Source: Patulibacter sp052039575 (GTDB lineage: Bacteria > Actinomycetota > Thermoleophilia > Solirubrobacterales > Solirubrobacteraceae). From it: a stretch of DNA of 8,114 nt. Below the pieces are notes generated by a model, which had not been told where the DNA came from, did no database searches, and saw nothing but the letters and a program-made list of their open reading frames with translations. The position numbers and the translations under genes were made by a program. The stretch lies in NCBI GenBank assembly GCA_052039575.1, contig JBQGEK010000377.1, positions 1 through 8,114 of the forward strand, in the 5' to 3' direction. Shown here piece after piece: positions 1 through 3,974 of this stretch; within the stretch, counting starts at the first letter, position 1; each line of letters starts with the position of its first letter.

Positions 1-215
1 GCGGCCTGGGGTGGTGGCTCGGCGTCCCCGCTCGATCGGGACGCCGCGAAGGCGACCAGGCTGCCGGCCAGGGCCACCGTCAACACCACGATCAGCGGCA
101 TCAGGGAGCGGTTGCGCTGGGGTGGGCGAGCCATCTTCGGCAGCGTGCCATACCGAGCGTTGCGGAGCATCTGCCGCACGTCGGGTGGCGGCGGTCGACG
201 AGGGTGGGCGGGCAT
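1..215 (-). CDS. Membrane-anchored or secreted protein, N-terminal part only
   Basis: This is a leftward reading frame that stays open from an ATG at 215 to the window edge (71 codons), so only the N-terminus is visible. A Pro/Arg-rich stretch of about 40 residues is followed by a hydrophobic segment (LIVVLTVALAGSLVAFAA) and then a Ser/Gly/Pro-rich stretch. That is the pattern of a signal anchor or signal peptide with the rest of the protein outside the membrane. Three in-frame ATGs are possible: 215 (a GGAG only 3 bases upstream), 170 and 134. The last would give a short basic N-terminus MARPPQRNRS before the hydrophobic segment, which is more usual for a signal peptide. With the 215 start, only 24 bases separate it from the divergent thrB. 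I do not recognise the family, and the rest of the protein is needed to name it. Confidence 0.6.
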   Translation of the reverse strand, partial: MPAHPRRPPPPDVRQMLRNARYGTLPKMARPPQRNRSLMPLIVVLTVALAGSLVAFAASRSSGDAEPPPQA

Positions 216-224
216 CGTCTCCAG

Positions 225-230
225 TAAGGT
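225..230 (+). promoter_or_regulatory. Possible -10 or weak ribosome binding site of thrB
   Basis: TAAGGT lies 9 bases before the thrB ATG. It can be read either as a weak -10 hexamer of a nearly leaderless transcript or, through AAGG, as a distant Shine-Dalgarno. No convincing -35 was found. The sequence alone does not decide between the two readings. Confidence 0.25.
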
Positions 231-239
231 CGCGGTCGC

Positions 240-1106
240 ATGGGTCGTTCCGTTTCCGTTTCCGTTCCCGCGTCGAGCGCCAACCTCGGTCCGGGGTTCG
301 ACTGCATGGCCGCCGCGATCGGATTGTGGCTCCACCTGGAGGTCGAGGAGACCGGCACCTTTGCCGTCGAGCACGACCTGCCGCTGCCGACCGGGCGCGA
401 CAACGCGATCGTCCAGGCCTTCGAACGGCTGCGCTCGGCCGACGGGTGCACGTTCCGCGTGCGCACCGACGTGCCGCTCGCCGGCGGCCTCGGCTCGAGT
501 GCGACGGCGATCGTCGCCGGCCTCGCTGCCGCCGCCGCGCTGGACGGCGGGACGACCGATCCCGATGCGCTGCTGCCGATCGCGATCGACGTCGAGGGGC
601 ACGCCGACAACGTCTCGGCCGCGCTGTTCGGCGGCGTGATCCTGACCGACGGCAACTCGACCGTGCGGATCGATCCGCCGGCCGGGCTCGACGCGGTCTT
701 CGTCGTCCCGGACGAGGCGGTGCGGACCGCCGCGGCGCGCGCGGTGCTGCCGCAGCACGTTCCGCTGGAGGACGCGACCGCCAACGTCGCGTGGGGCGCG
801 GCGCTGGCGATCGGGCTCGAGCGGGCCGACTTCGAGATCGTCGCCCACAGCCTGCAGGACGTGCTGCACCAGCCGCACCGGGCGGCGCTGTTCCCGCGGT
901 CCTCGGAGCTGATCGACGACGCGGGTGAGCTCGGGGCGATCGGCGCCACCGTTTCGGGCGCGGGCCCGACCGTGATGCTCTGGGTCCGCTCCGAGGACAC
1001 CGAGCGGGTCGTCGAGGCCGCGACCGAGCGCAGCGCCGGCTGGGCCGAGGTGCTGACCGCGCCGATCTCGCGCGAGGGCTTGCGGGTCGAGGTCCGCGAC
1101 GCCTGA
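240..1106 (+). CDS. thrB: Homoserine kinase (ThrB), GHMP kinase family
   Basis: ThrB phosphorylates L-homoserine with ATP to O-phospho-L-homoserine, the substrate of threonine synthase, in the cytoplasm. The 288-residue length is normal for the family. All three GHMP motifs are present: PASSANLGPGFD (residues 10-21), the ATP-binding Gly/Ser loop PLAGGLGSSATA (79-90) and the C-terminal GATVSGAGPTVM (235-246). The family-typical EGHADNVSAALFGG lies at 119-132. The ATG at 240 gives the standard short N-terminus; no good Shine-Dalgarno is present, although TAAGGT sits 9 bases upstream. The first codons are unusually T-rich for this genome, with a six-base repeat that makes Ser-Val-Ser-Val-Ser-Val. 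The gene is not next to hom or thrC inside the window: the left neighbour is divergent and the right neighbour convergent, so it looks monocistronic here. Confidence 0.95.
   Translation: MGRSVSVSVPASSANLGPGFDCMAAAIGLWLHLEVEETGTFAVEHDLPLPTGRDNAIVQAFERLRSADGCTFRVRTDVPLAGGLGSSATAIVAGLAAAAALDGGTTDPDALLPIAIDVEGHADNVSAALFGGVILTDGNSTVRIDPPAGLDAVFVVPDEAVRTAAARAVLPQHVPLEDATANVAWGAALAIGLERADFEIVAHSLQDVLHQPHRAALFPRSSELIDDAGELGAIGATVSGAGPTVMLWVRSEDTERVVEAATERSAGWAEVLTAPISREGLRVEVRDA
247..270 (+). repeat. Imperfect six-base tandem repeat at the thrB 5' end
   Basis: Four consecutive six-base units read GTTCCG, TTTCCG, TTTCCG, TTCCCG. They encode the alternating Ser-Val run at residues 4-9 of ThrB, which forms the first beta strand. 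Gain or loss of a unit would keep the frame. The repeat uses GTT valine codons that are otherwise uncommon in this window. Confidence 0.6.
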
Positions 1107-1112
1107 CCGGTG

Positions 1113-1149
1113 CGGCCGCCGGCGGTCGGCTTCGGCCCAGCGGCGGCCG
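1113..1149. terminator. Bidirectional hairpin between thrB and parA
   Basis: The whole 46-base gap between these convergent genes is occupied by an inverted repeat. CGGCCGCCG (1113-1121) pairs perfectly with CGGCGGCCG (1141-1149), giving 9 base pairs. An inner GGC-TTCG-GCC (1128-1137) forms a hairpin with a stable UUCG tetraloop. There is no T-tract on either side. The position just after both stop codons makes a shared terminator likely. Confidence 0.55.
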
Positions 1150-1152
1150 AGG

Positions 1153-1953
1153 TCAGCCGCGGACGGCGCGCGCCATCCGCGTCAGCTTGCGGCGCGCGGC
1201 GGACTCGTCGAGCGCGTCGGTGATCTCGACCGCCAGGTCCAGGTAGTCGACGCCGAGCTCCGGACGGTGGTCGAGGATCGAGGTCCCGCGCTCGGCGGTC
1301 TCGGGGTACGCGATCGAGTGGCGGATCACGGTGGAGAGGACCCTGTCGTCGTGCGCCTCGCGGAGCTGCTGGACGGCTTCGCGCGAGTGGACGGTCCGCA
1401 GGTCCGCCTTGGTGACCACCGCGCCGATCCAGACCAGCTCGGGGTTGAGGGTGTCGCGGGCGAGATCGATCACCTGGCGGGCCTGCTCGACGCCCTGGAG
1501 CGCGAAGTACTGGGCTTCGCAGGCGATCAGGGCGTGCGTCGAGGCGACCAGCGCGTTGACGGTCAGCAGCCCGAGATTCGGAGGACAGTCGAAGAGCACG
1601 ACGTCGACCGCTTGCTCGTGGCCGTTCATGCTGTCGCGCAGCAGGTTGCGCAGCACCAGCTCCCGGCCCATCCGTCCGGCGAGCGCGAGCTCCGCCTCGG
1701 CGAGCTGCAGGTTGGCGGGGACGATTCCGTCGTGGATCGCCTCGGGGAACGCGGCCCGGCCGATCAGCACGTCGGCGATCGTCGGCTGCGCGTCCGGTGG
1801 GACGTCGCAGTAGTCGGAGAGGTTGCCTTGGGGGTCGAGGTCGACGGTCAGGACCGTCAGGCCGGCGCGGCGTAGCGCGTCGGCGAGCGTCCGCACCGTC
1901 GTCGTCTTGCCGGTCCCGCCCTTCTGCGAGAGCACTGCGATCCGGTGCGCCAT
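1153..1953 (-). CDS. ParA/Soj-family ATPase (orphan)
   Basis: This is a complete 266-residue ParA-type P-loop ATPase. It has the deviant Walker A motif KGGTGKTT (residues 11-18) with the signature lysine at K11, Walker A' DLDPQGN (38-44) and Walker B VVLFDCPP (118-125). These ATPases bind ATP as sandwich dimers, attach non-specifically to DNA and position chromosomes, plasmids or protein complexes. No DNA-binding domain precedes the ATPase, as in chromosomal Soj-type proteins. The C-terminus (residues 251-266) is short and basic. No parB, scpA/scpB or parS-like cluster is seen, so the partner is unknown; the divergent zinc-ribbon-like gene is the nearest candidate. The start is secure because the P-loop begins 11 residues in. 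A TACACT hexamer 7 bases before the ATG and the lack of a spaced Shine-Dalgarno suggest a leaderless mRNA. The exact cargo cannot be told from sequence. Confidence 0.92.
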   Translation of the reverse strand: MAHRIAVLSQKGGTGKTTTVRTLADALRRAGLTVLTVDLDPQGNLSDYCDVPPDAQPTIADVLIGRAAFPEAIHDGIVPANLQLAEAELALAGRMGRELVLRNLLRDSMNGHEQAVDVVLFDCPPNLGLLTVNALVASTHALIACEAQYFALQGVEQARQVIDLARDTLNPELVWIGAVVTKADLRTVHSREAVQQLREAHDDRVLSTVIRHSIAYPETAERGTSILDHRPELGVDYLDLAVEITDALDESAARRKLTRMARAVRG

Positions 1954-1960
1954 GCGCGGG

Positions 1961-1966
1961 AGTGTA
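1961..1966 (-). promoter_or_regulatory. -10-like TACACT for leaderless parA
   Basis: On the minus strand TACACT is followed by exactly 7 bases and then the parA ATG, placing the expected transcription start at the A of the ATG. No good -35 is seen at 16-18 bases upstream. GGAAGG lies about 15 bases from the ATG, too far for a normal ribosome binding site. Confidence 0.45.
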
Positions 1967-2064
1967 TGCCTTCCGCCGGCCGATCCGGGGCAGATCCGAC
2001 CGCGGGTCGGAATCGGGTCCGTCGAACCCGGCGAGGGCGACGATCACGGCGGTTCGCGTGCGGC

Positions 2065-2079
2065 GGGGAGGAACGCATG
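2065..2079 (+). promoter_or_regulatory. Strong Shine-Dalgarno plus ATG in the wrong frame
   Basis: GGGGAGGA (2065-2072) is the best ribosome binding site in the window. It lies five bases from an ATG at 2077. That ATG opens a reading frame of only 41 codons (2077-2202, MRRRRTPGR...), one frame off the zinc-ribbon-like coding sequence, which begins at about 2102. Removing one G from the GGGG at 2097-2100 would fuse the two frames into MRRRRTPGVLRRQTPT and so on. Confidence 0.6.
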
Positions 2080-2101
2080 CGACGGCGCCGAACACCGGGG
2101 C

Positions 2102-2380
2102 GTGCTCCGCCGCCAGACTCCGACGATCTCCGAAGTCGACCTCGAGCGCCACCTGCTGCGCGCCTCGGTGTCGAGCCTGCACGCCGACCGGCTCTGCTGT
2201 GACCGCTGCAAGCGCACCCCGCTCGTCGGCGAGGTCGTCTACCGGATGCCGAAGAAGCGGACGATCTGCGCGCTCTGCCTGCCCCACCGCAAGGATCAGC
2301 CGATCCAGGCGATCCCGGTCCGCCACGGCGAGGAGATCCGCGCGCAGCGGATCACGCGACCGGCCTCCGACCGCGCCTAG
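2102..2380 (+). CDS. Small protein with two CxxC pairs, zinc-ribbon-like
   Basis: This is a 92-residue frame from a GTG at 2102. Two cysteine pairs, C33-x2-C36 and C56-x2-C59 (with an extra C32 and a nearby H62), are separated by about 20 residues, the layout of a zinc ribbon or treble-clef knuckle. They follow an acidic/Leu-rich helix-like segment (EVDLERHLLRASVSSL, residues 11-26). The C-terminal third is basic and has no further motif. The function is unknown; a nucleic-acid-binding or adaptor role would fit the fold but is inference. The gene is divergent from the orphan parA. Start choice is unsettled: the GTG at 2102 has no good ribosome binding site, while a strong one lies 30 bases upstream on an out-of-frame ATG. 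A real frameshift, an assembly error in GGGG at 2097-2100, or a short upstream frame could explain this. The coding frame itself is supported by GC-ending codons and the cysteine pattern. Confidence 0.7.
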   Translation: MLRRQTPTISEVDLERHLLRASVSSLHADRLCCDRCKRTPLVGEVVYRMPKKRTICALCLPHRKDQPIQAIPVRHGEEIRAQRITRPASDRA

Positions 2381-2400
2381 CCGCGCGTCCGGCCGGCGTC

Positions 2401-2432
2401 GTCCGCCCCTGCCTCGGCGGGGCTCCTCGGAC
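2401..2432 (+). terminator. Hairpin downstream of the zinc-ribbon-like gene
   Basis: GTCCGCCCC (2401-2409) can pair with GGGG (2419-2422) and CGGAC (2428-2432), with a five-base bulge between the two 3' half-stems. This gives nine GC-rich pairs in the 76-base gap before the next gene. No T-tract follows. It is a plausible terminator, though such pairings arise easily at this GC content. Confidence 0.35.
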
Positions 2433-2444
2433 GGCCCTCCGGAG

Positions 2445-2450
2445 TAGACT
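2445..2450 (+). promoter_or_regulatory. -10-like TAGACT for the SRPBCC gene
   Basis: TAGACT ends 6 bases before the GTG start at 2457, so transcription would begin at or next to the start codon. A GGAG at 2441-2444 is 12 bases from the GTG, too far for an ideal Shine-Dalgarno. No -35 match is evident. The same hexamer precedes the next gene. Confidence 0.4.
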
Positions 2451-2456
2451 GGGCGC

Positions 2457-3056
2457 GTGGACCCGGTCAGTGCCTCCGTCGTCATCCAGCGCCCGCGGGA
2501 GGAGGTCTTCGCCTACCTGGCGGACATCGCCAACCACCCGTCGTTCCTCGACCATCGTCTGGTCGAGTGGCGCCTGACCCGCGAGGACTCGATCGGCATC
2601 GGGGCCGGCGCGCGGTTCCGCGCCCGCCTGCGCTTCAGCCGGTTCGCCCGCTACGACGTGACGTTTCACGAGGTCGAGGCCCCGCACCGAATCGGGATCG
2701 TCGGCCGCGGCGGCAAGTACGACCGGACGCGGGTCCAGGGTGAGATCACCGTCGTCCAGACGAACGACGGCGGGTCGCGGGTGACCTTCACGGTCGACAC
2801 CGAGCCGAAGCTCCCGTCCGACCACCTGATGGAGTTCCTGTCCGGCCAGCACGGCGCCGCCCGACGCGGTCTGAGCAAGGGCATGCGGCGCCTTCGGGAG
2901 ATCCTCGAGACGGCTGACGGAATCGAGCGCGCGGCGGCGTCGCGCGCGTCGATCGCAGGCGGCGCTCGCAAGCCGGCATCGGGTTTCCGGCTCGACGAAC
3001 GTCATGCGGCGGGTGCGGGTGGTGCCGCGCACGCGAGCAACGAGCCGCTTCATTAG
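2457..3056 (+). CDS. SRPBCC (START/polyketide-cyclase-like) family protein
   Basis: The 199-residue protein begins with the SRPBCC signature: a first strand (ASVVIQRPREEVFAYLAD, residues 6-23) followed by a helix and NHPSFLDH. Alternating beta strands run through residues 36-118 and a long C-terminal amphipathic helix spans about 123-152 (HLMEFLSGQHGAARRGLSKG onward). The fold makes a helix-grip cavity for a hydrophobic ligand; members include cyclases, lipid-transfer proteins and many uncharacterised cytoplasmic proteins. No catalytic residue can be assigned, so the ligand is unknown. The GTG start is chosen because it begins right before the first strand and follows a -10-like TAGACT. Residues from about 155 to 199 are a low-complexity Ala/Gly/Arg tail beyond the normal domain end, with more A/T-ending codons than the body. 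The stop codon overlaps the likely -10 of the downstream lipoprotein gene. Confidence 0.85.
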   Translation: MDPVSASVVIQRPREEVFAYLADIANHPSFLDHRLVEWRLTREDSIGIGAGARFRARLRFSRFARYDVTFHEVEAPHRIGIVGRGGKYDRTRVQGEITVVQTNDGGSRVTFTVDTEPKLPSDHLMEFLSGQHGAARRGLSKGMRRLREILETADGIERAAASRASIAGGARKPASGFRLDERHAAGAGGAAHASNEPLH

Positions 3057-3059
3057 ACT
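3054..3059 (+). promoter_or_regulatory. -10-like TAGACT for the lipoprotein gene
   Basis: TAGACT ends 8 bases before the ATG at 3068, and its first three bases are the stop codon of the SRPBCC gene. No Shine-Dalgarno is present between the two genes. A separate, nearly leaderless transcript for the lipoprotein is therefore likely even though the genes are only 11 bases apart. Confidence 0.4.
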
Positions 3060-3067
3060 CCCCGCTC

Positions 3068-3760
3068 ATGCGTCAGCGGCTCATCCCTCTGCTCGCGGTC
3101 GCGTTGGCTTCGACCGCCCTCACCGCCTGTGGCGACAAGCATCCGGTCGTTACCCACGCACCGAACGAGTTGGTCTACGTCGACCTCGGACCAGAGGGCG
3201 GACCGTGGGTCAACTACCAGGTTCAGGTCTCGCGGCAGCTCAATCCCGGTGATTTCCGCAACCCGGCTTCCCGCGGCAACCGCGAGAAGGTCGACCCCGA
3301 GGACTCGGCCTACGTCGCCGGCCTGACGGGCGATGCGGTGGAACTGAAGGTCGACCCCGAGAATCCGATCAACAACGAGGTCTTCTTCGGCGTCTTCCTC
3401 GCGGCCTACAGCGAGAACGACATGCCGATGGAGTCGGCGTCGATCGACGACATCGAGATCCGCGACTCGGCCTACATCGAGGGCGAGGCCGGCAACGAGC
3501 GCCACGTCTTCAAGCCGGTGAAGGCTCCGGACCCGGCCAACCCGCCGAACCCGTTCCTCTACCGCCAGGCGACGATCCCCGCCCGGACCGGCCAGAGCAT
3601 CGGCGTGCTGCCGCTGCCCAACAGCCCGGCGGCCAACGGGACCACCCAGGGCGAGCTGCTGCTCTTCAAGATCCCGCAGATCAACCTGGAGAACCGTCCG
3701 CTGACGCTCCACATCAAGGGACCGACCGGCGGTCACGTCACGATCGACCTCGACGTCTAG
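3068..3760 (+). CDS. Predicted lipoprotein, beta-rich, family not recognised
   Basis: The 230-residue protein has a clear lipoprotein signal peptide: basic MRQR, hydrophobic core (residues 5-17) and lipobox LTAC with the lipidated cysteine at C21. The mature part would be attached to the outer face of the membrane. It is rich in predicted beta strands and Pro/Asn/Asp, with no other cysteine. Recognisable blocks are ELVYVDLGPEGGPWVNYQVQ (34-53), VFFGVFLAAYSEND (105-118), a Pro-rich NPFLYR segment (161-166) and a C-terminal strand run ending HVTIDLDV. The layout resembles immunoglobulin-like extracytoplasmic domains such as DUF4352, which is only a structural guess. Substrate, partner and pathway are unknown. 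It follows the SRPBCC gene by 11 bases and converges on the penicillin-binding protein gene. The start is well fixed by the signal peptide. Confidence 0.85.
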   Translation: MRQRLIPLLAVALASTALTACGDKHPVVTHAPNELVYVDLGPEGGPWVNYQVQVSRQLNPGDFRNPASRGNREKVDPEDSAYVAGLTGDAVELKVDPENPINNEVFFGVFLAAYSENDMPMESASIDDIEIRDSAYIEGEAGNERHVFKPVKAPDPANPPNPFLYRQATIPARTGQSIGVLPLPNSPAANGTTQGELLLFKIPQINLENRPLTLHIKGPTGGHVTIDLDV

Positions 3761-3765
3761 GAGCC

Positions 3766-3784
3766 GTCGGGCCAGCTGCCCGAC
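3766..3784 (+). terminator. Hairpin 5 bases after the lipoprotein stop codon
   Basis: GTCGGGC (3766-3772) and GCCCGAC (3778-3784) form a perfect 7-base-pair stem with a five-base loop. No T-tract follows. A competing stem is possible: GCCGTCGG (3763-3770) is the perfect complement of CCGACGGC (3796-3803), so the first arm can pair in two exclusive ways. Confidence 0.5.
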
Positions 3785-3800
3785 CGCAAGACCTTCCGAC

Positions 3801-3828
3801 GGCCCCGGGGCTCGCGAGCACCCGGGCC
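3801..3828. terminator. Strong GC hairpin in the convergent gap
   Basis: GGCCC pairs with GGGCC, GGG with CCC and GCT with AGC around a CGCG loop, giving 11 base pairs with two single-base bulges. At the tip is the perfect ten-base palindrome GCTCGCGAGC (3810-3819). It lies between the convergent lipoprotein and PBP genes and could stop transcription from either side. TTTA at 3836-3839 is the only T-rich stretch nearby. Confidence 0.4.
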
Positions 3829-3919
3829 GGCGGCGTTTAGGGGGCGGCGCACGAGCGTCAGGTCGCGGCGCGGGGCGGGGGACCGCAGCGCGTCGTCACC
3901 GCCCACGCGCCGAGCGTGC

Positions 3920-3953
3920 GCGACGCCACGCCACGCGCGGCGTGGCGCGTCGC
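3920..3953 (-). terminator. Long hairpin downstream of the PBP gene
   Basis: GCGACGC (3920-3926) pairs with GCGTCGC (3947-3953), and GCCACGC (3930-3936) with GCGTGGC (3940-3946). Together they give 14 base pairs with one three-base bulge and a three-base loop. The hairpin begins 21 bases past the PBP stop codon on the minus strand. No T-tract follows. The rest of the 3761-3974 gap shows no gene. Confidence 0.5.
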
Positions 3954-3974
3954 CCGCTGCGAGCTTCTGCCGGC

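Noticed and set aside
1952..2101. Upstream in-frame ATG at 1952 extending the zinc-ribbon-like protein to 142 residues
   Set aside because: The extension would overlap the parA start codon and its -10, and it reads as Gly/Pro/Arg filler without motif or ribosome binding site.
101..2485. Long open frame on the minus strand (794 codons) across thrB and parA
   Set aside because: It lies antisense to thrB and in another frame of parA, and its translation is low-complexity Arg/Pro/Ala/Ser with no motif. Long stop-free frames are expected in DNA this GC-rich.
3810..3819. Perfect palindrome GCTCGCGAGC as a possible operator
   Set aside because: It lies between two convergent gene ends, not near a promoter, and is explained as the tip of the larger hairpin.
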